64,000 bases of DNA, taken from Triatoma infestans. Its lineage: Eukaryota; Arthropoda; Insecta; Hemiptera; Reduviidae. The DNA is taken from assembly GCA_011037195.1 (NCBI GenBank), contig JAAEAF010001991.1:1-64000 (forward strand), in the 5' to 3' direction. The translations under genes were made by a program, and so were the position numbers. The notes beneath the pieces are model-generated. The model had not been told where the DNA came from and did not search any database. It saw only the letters and a list, made by a program, of their open reading frames with translations. Numbering within the stretch: position 1 is the first letter of the stretch; every line of letters begins with the position of its first letter. Positions 36,201 to 48,200 of this stretch are shown in pieces.

Positions 36201-39200
36201 TCCAAAGGAAACAATGAACAACTACCAAAAATTTAAGAAAAACCTGGTTTTATTACACGGAATAAAAATAAAGATACAAAAAAAATTTGTAAAGATCAAA
36301 ATTAGAATGATTCTCTTTTATTAATCACTTCCTCATTTTTTTTTCAACAGTATTTAGTGATACCTCCTCTTGTTCTGGTAACTGCTGCAAACCTCCTTGG
36401 CATTGAAGAGATTAGATTTTTGATAACCTCTTGAGAAATCTCATTCCATTCTTCAATAATTGCCGTATGTAGCTCCCTGAGAGTGATAGGGGGCAATCAG
36501 GCGAAGTCTGAGCCGTCTTCTAACTGTGTCCCAAATGAGTTTTATTGGATTTACGTCTGGACTTCTCGGTGGAGAAACCAAACATTGAATCCCAACATCC
36601 TGTAGGTACTCAAGGACAACTCGACTAGTGTGACATCTGCCATTGTCCTGCATTAATAGAAAATCATCACCGACTCTTTCATAAATTGGCACAACATATC
36701 GCTGAAGAACCTCTTCAAGGTACTTCTGGGCATTTAGCGTCCCATTTTCCACGATATTTAGGTCTGTACGTCCGTCAAAACTTATGACTTCCCAAATCAT
36801 AACACCGCCTCCAGCAAAAGCCACTCTTGGAGAAATGTTAGCCTCTGCACATCTCTCACCTTGACGCCTCCAAACTCTCATCCTTCCATGTGGAGAATGT
36901 AGGGTGAATAAAACACTTCTCCAATCCTCTGTTATCCAATTGACATATTCTCTTGAATAGCAGTCTAGCGACTCTATATGCTTTGGTGAGAAGAAGGCCA
37001 TTAGCGGGTATCCTGGAAGCCAAGTTTGCTTCATTTAACCTTCTTCTGACTGTCCTACTTGAAATATGGACATTATGGGCATCAGCGATCAAGTGACGTA
37101 ATTGATTGCTAGTGACGAACCTGTTCCTTAACATATTCAGATGAATAAATCTCTTATCTGTCTGAGTTGTACCTCTGGGAAGGCCCGTGGCTGGTCTTCA
37201 GGTGTATCTCCCACTCTCCCTGTAGCGCATTAACATTCTTGAAAGAGTGGATTGGTTCATTCCTAGTCTCTGAGCAGTAATTGACTATTGAACCCCTCCT
37301 TCATGCAATGTTACCACACGAACTGCTATTTCTTCAGAATAATTTCCTTCACGAGACATGTAATGTTATAAAAAATTAAAACAATCTTTAAAAAAAAAAA
37401 CTGATGAAAAAACACCAATCAAAACTTTATAAGAGAGAGTAATTACTCAGAGGCAATGAAGTGACGTACTGGAATGATTTGTATTTACCAAGTACATAAC
37501 GAATTATTCGTTATAAAAATATAAACAAATTGGTTCTCCATTGGGTCATAGTTTATTTAAAATGAATCCATAAAAAAACAAAAGAAAAACAAATGTATTA
37601 TCATGAAAGAAAACATTTTGAAATTTTATGCAATACTTTTGTCCAGCAGTTTATAATTGTATTAATAGCTGTAAGAGTAGGTTGCGTGAGTGTTTCATAC
37701 TAGACTTTTTTTTTTATAAAAAACCTCTGGTTTGGTTGGAATGTAGTGCATTTTAATCTAGAATGCTGTTTAGAATTACATGTTGGATACGCAGATCTGA
37801 GACATTTGCAGAGCAACTGAGAGGCAGATGAATAATATAGAGACACCCAAGCTGTGGTGGTAGCATAAGTTCATAACGTAAATTCATAGCGTTAAATCAA
37901 TTACAGTTCAAATACAATGATTACTTTTTCTTCCTACTGCTAAAGAAGTATTATGATCGTGTCAACTTTTCGAAATTGAGTTTTCATCGGAAATACATGT
38001 TTTATAGCTCCGTGAATCGTAAAAATAAAAGTTCAGCCAGTGATCCGAATGGTATATGTACGTTTTAGTACTTCAAACAAAATAAATCAAACTAACTCAA
38101 TAAAAAAAACTCACTCGAAGCTAAAAATTCGAGTTCAGTAATTAAAATTACCATTTATATACCACCTAAAGAGGGTCCAACTTTCTTCTCTAAACTTCAC
38201 ATACTGATAAGATATTCAGAAAAGAGATTAGCTGAATGATAGCGCGCTGGACACACCAGCGGTGGTTCCGAATTTGAAAATCATACAGCGTAATGTCTGA
38301 AAAATTCGAAAATGTGACTTCTTTACTCAATTGGTTTCAATATTTGCGGAATTTTCTTAAAAAAGATGCAACGATTTTCTTTAAACTTTGAATGCCAACT
38401 GCATAATATCCAAACCGCACAGTTTTACTTAAAACCTTTATATGGGAAAAATAACGTATGAAGCTCTGTTAGCCTTAACTTTAAAGTGCCGTTTCACGTG
38501 TTCTTATTGATAATGACGCTTGGTGATCTAGAATGTCTTGTTAATTTCAGGTAGCACTAAAGATCAACAAGTAAAACTGTACGGTTGCCCACCTCTGTTT
38601 GTTTGTGTCATGAAAAAAGCAGTTCTCCAATTTGGTGAAAATTCCAAGTTTTTAAAAAAAAAAGTAAATTGTAATTATGTCATAATTTGCAACTCAATTT
38701 TAATAATGTCGTAATTGTCAATTATCATAATTTGCAACTAGAGAAAGTCGTGTGCGGGTTTTGACACCGCATTTTCTAATTCAATAATGGGGGCTCTATA
38801 AAACAATATTTTATTCCCTTTTATGTTTTGGGTTACGACCGCTGTATTCAATGTTGTAAATTGGATGTTGAGGTTTGGTCATACAAAAGAACTTTTTTAA
38901 ATTTCTACCGACGTTTCGGCAAATTTATGCCTTCTTCAGGGTAAAAATTTTCAGTTAGAATTACTTACAAACTCTAGTTTAACCTGTGACATACCATCAA
39001 CACTTGGGGTTAAACTAGAGTTTGTAAGTAATTCTACTGAAAATTTTTACCCTGAAGAAGGCAATAAATTTGCCGAAACGTTGGAAGAAATTTAAAAAGA
39101 GTTCTTTTGTATCCTCAACATCCAATTTACAACATTTCCTTTTATTGATTTTTTATTAATGTTCAAAATATAGCCCATTATGATTGGTGTTGTAAACATC

Positions 39201-42200
39201 TTTTTGCCAACTGTTGCTGATACGACTGTTTTCTGCCTCGCTGATACCATTCCTTGGGGTTGGAATTCAAAAATTACTGCCCTCCAGTTTCAAGTTCGGT
39301 GAAGTGATTAAATTTTCTTCCGCAAAGAAAGTGTGCTATGGGCCGAAGAAATGATAGTTAGAGAAGAGCTAAGGCTGGATTATAGGATGGGTGTAAAAGA
39401 AGTACAATACCATACAGTTTTCAATTTTTTCTTTAGTCTTGATGTGTGGCCGAACGTTATCTTATGGGAACAAAACTTGTTTACGATTGACTGAAACTGG
39501 ATAATGCTGGGCCTTTTTTGAGTACATTCTATCAAGTTTTTGACAATAAAGGTCGGAATTCATGGAAAGGCCATCTGGAACGAATGGCACCTACATAGTT
39601 CCAGAAAACTCACAACATCGACTTTTTCTCAAACTGCACTCTTGCAACAACCGGAAATGCCGTTTGACCGCGGCTAAACCATTCACCACCTATCTCAGGA
39701 TTTTGTAAATAAATCCAATTCTCATCACGTGTCACTATTTTTTTTTTATAGAAGCGCATAATAGGTGGATTTTTTGTTTAAGAAATTGGTACGTTCCATT
39801 CTCCGGCTAATTCATGGGGCATATCCTACATCTCTTTTTAGAAGATGGTGGCTAACGGTGTGTATATATATACATAAAAGCAGGTCTATGCACGTTCATA
39901 CACAAGCTGAAGCACTATTCTGTTCAGAGAAGTAAGTATATGCATGTTCAAACAAGTTCAAGCATCGTCGTTTACAAATTCTGCGTTATTTTTTCAATAA
40001 TAGTGAACATATTTTTAGCTTTTAGACATTAAAAATATAAATATGCTATGCACTGTAAATTTTTAGCGAACGAAATATCGATATGTGAAATTTTCTTATT
40101 AATTGAGTATTTAACACATCAATATTTTTTCTCACACAGCCAAAATGGCGCCCCGGACAAATGTCCGGGTTGCCCGCCCCTAGAGCGGGTGCTGCTACCA
40201 ATTCTGCATGCAGCAAGTGCACAAGCATTTGAGGTTGGATTTGACTCGATAGCTTCCCCATAAAGCGTCACACAATGGTCGCCCTGAACCTGTCTTTCTT
40301 TCTAAGGTCGTATAGCCACTATTAAATTATTGAATTTCAACAGTAATCTGATCAAGGACATCTTCCCCCATTTCAAGGATCAAGGACATTTCACATAGAG
40401 CCGCGAAGCTTTAACAGCTATACACTGATTTTCCAGTGGTGACATAAAATTACTAACCTTGGTTTACACCTCATTATCTTTGAAAAGATTAAAACTCCAC
40501 AGTTATTGTAATAAAGAAATCACCATTTGTGAATTTTACTGATAGAACCTACTGTATGGAGAATGAATAACAAGGATAAATATAATGATAATAAATGGCC
40601 TATTATACATAATTGGCAAACTATTTTTCTAATTCATATATATATCTATATATCTGAATTGATTTTGAATTCAATCAATAACTCAAGTTATTCATTTGTG
40701 TGAAAAACATATTAAATATTATTATCGAATTTGAAATTTATGATTCATTAATGAGCTTAATTTTATTTTAATAGATTTATAAATAGCTATTACAGTTGTT
40801 TTTAAATAAACTGTACACAATCAGGAAATTAATTCATGGCGACCATATTTCGGTCATTGTTTATCTTAAGATTTTTCTTTTTTTGAAATTCCATTACTGT
40901 GTTATTACATTGTTTTGACAAAACATCCTGATGATGGGCGAACGCCCGAAACCAGTCAATGACCACAAAAAGAAACAGGCTATCACGGAAAATAATATCT
41001 CTGATGCTTTCCAACCACAACTGCGGAACTAACCACATTAACAGTTTATTATGTTCACAGATATCACAGATAAATTATGGATGTAAATTAATTAACTCAT
41101 GTTTTATAAATAGCGGCAATCGGAACTTATTAACTCCTTCTGGGAAGTGGAAGTAGTAAATTAAGATTTTAATTAGATACCACTATATATTTCGAATTTC
41201 TTCTAGCATTCTTAAGTTTAATAAGAGTGCATATATATATTTAGTATAAGTGCATTAACACGATTACAGTTTTGAAATTGTAAATAAATTTCAATTAAAA
41301 CAGTGGCGTAGTCTGTGTAATTTAAATATTTGATGAATAGTAGCTATAAGAAGTTTAAATTTCTTATTTTGTCTAATTTAAGACGGAAAAGATTAAATAA
41401 TCAATAGAGATAAATAAACAAGCTGTCAAGCTTGTTAGATTTACAACTGTTTTATGTTACATTTTGACTTGATGTTTTGCTTGATTTGACCTTTTGTTTT
41501 GGTAGATAATAAAATGTAATCCTATTCAATTGTGCTTGTCTGTTCATTTTTTTTTTTTTTGTGCGCGGAACACCGAGCGCAGTTCTAAAGTCGTGCCTCT
41601 CTTCTTAGTAGATAACACTGGGGCCAGTTGCGTGCTATGAAAATTTAGAATTTCAAGAAAAATTTTCAATTGAGTGTTGTGACCAATAAAAAAAAAAAAG
41701 AGAAAGTCATGTGATTTTATCACAGCAGAATTTGATATGTTTGGCATTTATACAACAGAAATAATATCTTTGAATTTTATATAACATTATAAGAAATATA
41801 ATTCAATATCTTTATAATTAATTATATCTAATAATTCAATAATGCAATAAGAAATATTATTCATATCTTAAACACTTTCAAGGCTAGCCATTAAAAAAAA
41901 AAATCTGGTGTGAAACATTCACACAACATTATTTACTCCATTTCTCAAAATTATAATTGACAAATTTTATAGTTTGTGTACCAAATATAACGAAATTCGT
42001 CGAAAACTGAAAAAACTGTTCAGTAAAAGCGCACTTCCGGTACACTAATTTTCTTAAAACTTGGAATTTAGGCCATCTATTTATTTCTAATTAATTCTGT
42101 TTGGATGATAAAATTGTATAATCAACTATGATACAACTTTAGAGGCAGCTCTAACCCCACTCCACCCTTAAAAGTGCCCTTAAATGAATTTTCCTAGAGA

Positions 42201-45200
42201 AATTATTTAAATAAAAGTTATAGATCTTTGTATGTTTAATTTATATAAGATGTTTCAAGAAAATCGTCGGAGCCATGTTTGAGAAAATCACGCAAAAGTG
42301 AAAAAATCATTTAGTAAAGTGGTAAAGTAAAACGCACTTCCGTTTATCCCGATTTTTTTCAAACCTGGAATTTCAACAACATATTTAATTTTAATTAACA
42401 TTATTTAGATGATAGAATTGTCTAATAAACTGAAATAGCACTTTGATGAAAACTTAACCCTACCCCTTCCCTAAAAGTGCCCTTAAATGAATTTTCTTGG
42501 AGAAATGTTTCAAATAAAAGTTGTAGCTCTTTGTATGTGTAGTTGATTTTAAAGAAGTTGAAGTTTAAAGAAAATCGTCGGAGCCATTATTGAGAAAATC
42601 GCAAAAACGTTAAAAAAAACAACTAGTAAAGTGGTACTTCTGGTTGAGGAATATTGACACATAACGCACCGTCAGATCCCGTGGTGATACCTAAACGGAA
42701 TATCAAGTTTGAACTTTCTACGATTTTTCGTTTTTGAGCTATGCTGTTCACATACATACACACACAGACCATTTGCTAAAAACCACATTTTTGGACTCAG
42801 GGGACCTCAAAACGAATATTTCCGGTGAAAACTCCATACTCCAAAATTTGACACGAATACAATACTTCCTCTTACTAGGAGTAGGTAAGAGAAAGTAATA
42901 TGTACTTTCCAAATTCTATCAATTTAGTTTGTTTAGTAATTATGGTAAGAAAGGACAGATAAATAGGTAAAGATTGTGTAAAATTTATCAATTTAATAAA
43001 AATATATGAAAGACATAAAAAAAAAAAGTTAATATATATTTAGTTATAAAAGAAAGAAAATTAATTTCATGATCTAGTTGAAAACTCCATTGAAAGTCAA
43101 TACTGCTGTTATCTAGTGGTGTTGTTGGTAACTAACCATGATGAGAAATTGTTCCTCTTGATAATATTTTAAATTCCATCATGTAAAACGTAAAAAATGG
43201 ACATTTATTATCATTTAATAAATTTATTAATGTGCTTTTCTAATAATCATCATCATTAAATCAATTTGACATTTGAATGTTTTCAAAAGGATGAAAAATA
43301 AATCAAAATTATAATCTCTCTATTGACGTTTAGAAATAATCTCTATTGATATTGCTAAACATAAATTGTTTAAATTTAATGAGTTTCGTAAAATTTTGCA
43401 ACTTATAAATAACATTATGAAATCTTTGCTAATAGAATGCAATTTAGTTTAGTGTTAAGGGCTCACTGCTCAAGGCAAAAGAATTAAAAGAAGCTGACTT
43501 TTCCATTCATTGGAAACTTTTACTATTTTATAGTATATTATAGTTTTAGTCACTTTAAACAGTTTGATACACTTGAGAATAAAGTAGGAAAATGCTTATA
43601 CAATGGGTAACAAGAGACAAGGTGAGTGGAAGATATAAAGGTCCCTGCAGGGCCCCGCTTTGATTAGTATTACAGTACCTATTGCTGCAACATAGATTAA
43701 GTTCACTTTCTCCTTGAGTGCGTTCCAGCTCTTTTATCCATACTTTCTTGTGAAAGAATGATTTATTACTTTCAGACTAAATTATTACTACTTATGTCAA
43801 AAATTTAGTGAAGTATTAATTTAAGAAATATTAGAAAGACACCATAAAACTACCTTGTGATGGGTCATTTTTTTTTTTTTTAATACAAGGCCTCGAGATT
43901 ACCATTTTAAAAAGAAATTTTTATATACACGTGTTTCATCACATCCAGTTTGAATCGAAGCTATCCATTCATTTTATCCAATATAAAATAAATTAATTAT
44001 TGACACAGCCAAAAAATGGTGTAATAAGTTTTTCATACTTCTCATATTTTAAGAGAGCCGCTGAAGATGGCAAACAATGTTTGCCAAAACGTCGGGTTTT
44101 GAATAAAAAAAAACCCTTAAAAATATTTTGAGTTTTTTTTTTACCGTGCAAACTGCCTGGACATTCAGCCTACAATCACATACATCAGATACATCAATTC
44201 TAACGGCCAACAACTCAATAATTTGAATTTTAATTTATGTTTTATTAAAAATTTTATATCACAACGATGTTTATCTATGCCTCTGGGCAGTTAGCATTCT
44301 CGCTTGATAATTTTTTCAAAAGTAAATATTTCTTGCTTGTTTTGACCACGAAAATTCACTTTTTTTCCTTGAATACGATTTCATTACTTTATCTTAATCC
44401 TACTAAGAGGAAGTATTACGATCATGTCAAATTTTCGAAATTGAGTTTTCATCAAATACATGTTTTGATGTCCTCTAAGTATGAAAAGAATGTTTTTAAC
44501 AAATATTGGTCTACGTGTGCACAAAATATCTCAAGAAAGATAATTTCCAGAAAGCTCTCAACCTTGGTATTCCATTTAGATACACCACAGCATCTGACAG
44601 ATTTTTTTCGAAAATGTTTCCAAAGTTTTCCTTCAAACATCGTATACCATCTACAAACATGAATACCTCTTATTAGATTAGATTAGAAACGGGGGGGGGG
44701 CGAGCCTCATTCCACTGCTACCTACAAGACGAGATCTATTGTGGATCCCCTTAAATTATAGCATAACCCCCAGCTTTGCCCTCCTAATCAGTCATAGCAA
44801 AGCTGAGAGCGGCTCCGTCATGAAGCTCATAGCTTCGGGATTGCCTCTCCCCAACTGAAGAGATCTTATCCTCGCCAGGCCGGCGCACTCACAGAGGATG
44901 TGCGCCGGGGTTTCTTCCTCTGCCTTGCAGAATCGGCATACCGCACTATCTGCAAGTTGTAGATGGTGCCATGTGTCTGTTCAGCCTACAATACCCCGTT
45001 AGTAGACCCACAATTAGCCTTATATCCCTTAGGGTATGGCTCAGTAGATCTCTGGTAAATTTAGGCAAATGTCTCTTGATAAAAAGCTTTGCCTGCCTCT
45101 GTCCTGGTGTTCTCTCCCAGCAAAGTAGACGCTGTTCTTCTATCCAACCTTTGATAGAAGTTTGAATAAGGCTCCTGGACAAGCCGCAGAAGGTTTCGGG

Positions 45201-48200
45201 GCCTATAAAGGTATCCTGCGACTGTCGGAGTATATGGCCACTCTTCTACCCACTATGCCTTGCCTTATAATCTGCCTAGCGCAGAGTTGTAACGCCATGA
45301 CTTCAGCTGGAAGACCGTGGCGTACTTCCCTAGGCTGGCCTTAATCTTAACTATAGGCCTGCCCCCATAGACCCAGTCGGAGTTTTGGATCCGTCTGTAT
45401 ACCAGATCGAGTTACCTAACAGGGGGGGGGGGTCACAGTCCCATTCACATCTGCTCGGTATAAGAATTTAGAAGTTCCTTTCGAAATGATACCTAAGAAC
45501 CATCTATCAGTTGGCATTCCAAGAAGATGGTCAGCCTTGATTTCCTAAATCAACCTCTGGTTATTACGATCGTGCCTAGAGGTGATGGGAGGCGGCCCTT
45601 GCAGGAGCGTATGTATTCCCATTATGGCTTCACCTTGAACGAGGATGTGTAGTGGTGGCAAATTGAGGAGGATTTCCAACGCCGCAGTCGGGGTGGTTTT
45701 CATGGCCCTCGGGGAACCCAGTCATTGCTTGCCTTTGGATCCCACCCAGCATGAATGCCTATCACTTTTGTTTGAAATATTTCCACCGGGAAAATTTATT
45801 TTTTGGAGGATTCATAACATTAAGCTTTCGTCTAAAATACCACTAGAACTCGTCTAAAATACTTCTGCCCCATTATAATATTAATTTATTTAAGCATTTC
45901 TAGAATTCCAATTTTGAAGAAAATCGGAAGAAAATTTTAAGAATTTGAATCAAATTATCCGAAAGTGCGACTTTACAGAATAAGCTTTGATTTTTTTTTT
46001 TTAATTTTCTCGCAAACCACTATAACGATTTCCCCTCAAACTTGGAATACTGTCTATATATGTACCTATCAATTTTATCTCTAACATTTTTCTAAAAATA
46101 AAAAATGGATTTTATGTAGTTCTGCGAAATTTGCAGCGTTACATTTCAGATGCTATGTTTGCTGAATGTTAATGGCGCTCTCTTTTGGACTACACTTTTA
46201 TCCTCCCTGAGAAGGTTCTTGTCACCCACCACTTTATATTTTATGTTCGAACAAATGAATAAAATTTAAAGTTAACGAAAAATAGTGATTTTATTAATAA
46301 TAATAATAAGAGAAAGACGCATATTTTTACTTTCTAATCGCTAAAAACCACTATTTTGGACTGCAAAACGGATATTTCCGGTGACAACTAGATATCGAAA
46401 ATATGGCACGATTAGTAAAGTAACAACAGTAAGAGAAAGTAAAAAAAATCTGGTGTGAAACACTCACACAACTTTCTCTTACTCCAGTTCTCAAAATTAT
46501 AATTGACAAATTTTATAGTTTGAGACGCCAAATTTAATGAAATTCGTCAAAAACTGAAAAAAAAAAACTGTTCAGTAAAAGCGCACTTCCGGTGTACTAA
46601 TTTCTTGAAACTCGAAAATTTTGGCCATATATTCTTTTCTAATTAATTTGTTTGGATGATAGAATTGTATAATATATAATTCAAATTATACTTTATCAAC
46701 TATGATAGCACTTGAGAGAAAAAAAAACCCCACCCCTCCCTAAAAGTGCCCTTAAATAAATTTTCCCAGAGAAATGTTTCAAAAAAAAAGTTGTAGATCA
46801 TTGTATCTGTAGTTTATATGGAAAGCTGCAAGAAAATCGTCGGAGTCATTTGTGAGAAAACCGCGAAAAAGTGAAAAAAAATCATTTAATAAAGTGGTAA
46901 AGTAAATGCACTTCCGGTTATCCAAATTTTTCAAACTCGGAATTTCAACAACATATTTAATTCTAATTAACATTATTTAGATGATAGGATTGTCTAATAA
47001 AGAGAAATAACTTTAGATAAAAACCTAACCCCATCCCTCTCCCCAAAATTGCCGTTAAATGAATTTTCCCGGAAAAATGTTTTAAATAAAAGTTGTAGCT
47101 CTTTGTAGGTGTAGTTGATATACCAAAGTTTGAAGAAAATCGTTGGAGCCATTTTTGAGAAAATCGCAAAAACGTAAAAAAGAAAAACTAGTAAAGCGAT
47201 ACTTCCGGTTGAAAAATTTAGACAGATAACGTACTGTCAGATCCCATGGTGATACCTAAACGGAATATCAAGTTTCAACTTTCTACGGTTTTACGTTTCA
47301 CACACACACACACACACACATATCATTTGCTGAAAACCACTTTTTTTGGATTCAGGGGACCTCAAAGCGGATATTTCCGGTGAAAACTCGATATCGAAAA
47401 TTTGACACGATTACAACACTTCCTCTTACGTAAGAGAAAGTAAAAAAATTGAATCCTAACCAAAGTTGCAGGATCTCGGGTAAAAGTTTTGATGGTTCTC
47501 AAAATAGTTGCACAAAAGAATTTTTGCAGAACCAAAAAATTATATTATTTTTAATTAATGCCTACCAATAGCTTTCTCATCAAAAATAATTGAAACCAAA
47601 AATATCATACTGCGAAATGTATAACATGAATTTATTCATTATAAATTTAATTTGTAATTTATAATTTCAATAAATTTCTGGAAATAGAAAATTATCCAGG
47701 GGTAATATACAAAATATTTAATTAATTCTTTCGAACTACTAAAGCCTTTTAAAAAAACATCTTCACAGACAATTAATACAGGTTTTATTCAAAAATAATT
47801 CTCTCAACGACTGGCCCATTGATAATTATTAAAACCTTGTTAATGGGTAACGATGAAAATCATTAAAATATTGTAACAATAAAAGCAACTAACTACATGT
47901 TGTGTAAGTGTGTTCCACCGAAACTGTAATGTTGGCAAAATCAATTTTGTAAATTGAATTCTGTAAATTCATTAACAGTACTACTGAGGTTAAAGGTCTA
48001 TGACATCACTGCAACATTGTGGAATAATGTCTGTCGATGACCTCGTATTTTACTCATTTAGGGACTAATTTATTAGTGTTTGCTGTCTCAGTGATAGCCT
48101 TATTTCACAAACGATTATATTATTAGGTTATTACTTTATGGAAGTTACAATAAATACCTCGTTTATTCATTTGCGAAATTATACATGTAATGTATGATCA

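Larger units (their letters stand above)
35700..37730 (+). repeat. Family A, variant type, split by a Tc1 element
   Basis: Variant body (CTGAAAAAAAAATTGATTTT, GGCGCTATCTTCTGGATCAC, CCTCCTTGGGTAGGTGC, TAGAACAAACGAGTAAAATT) up to 36087. It resumes after the transposon at about 37654 with ATTGTATTAATAGCTGTAAG, TAGGTTGCGTGAGTGTTTC and the CATACTAGACTTTTTT end. The intact arrangement is seen at 3000-3110. Confidence 0.65.
38851..39135. repeat. Palindrome of 285 bp with opposed hammerhead-like motifs
   Basis: ATGTTGTAAATTGGATGTTG at 38851 is mirrored by CAACATCCAATTTACAACAT ending at 39135. Matching arms of about 138 bp run to a centre near 38990-39003, including AATTACTTACAAACTCTAG / CTAGAGTTTGTAAGTAATT. 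Each arm holds a hammerhead-like core pointing towards its own outer end. There is no coding sequence. The architecture resembles inverted terminal regions of Penelope-like elements. Confidence 0.85.

Noticed and set aside
36856..37134. A separate small helix-turn-helix gene
   Set aside because: It is the N-terminal part of the broken Tc1 transposase, split by a frame shift.
44267..44662. 131-codon open stretch as a protein gene
   Set aside because: It overlaps a family A fragment, has biased low-complexity content and no homology or splice support.
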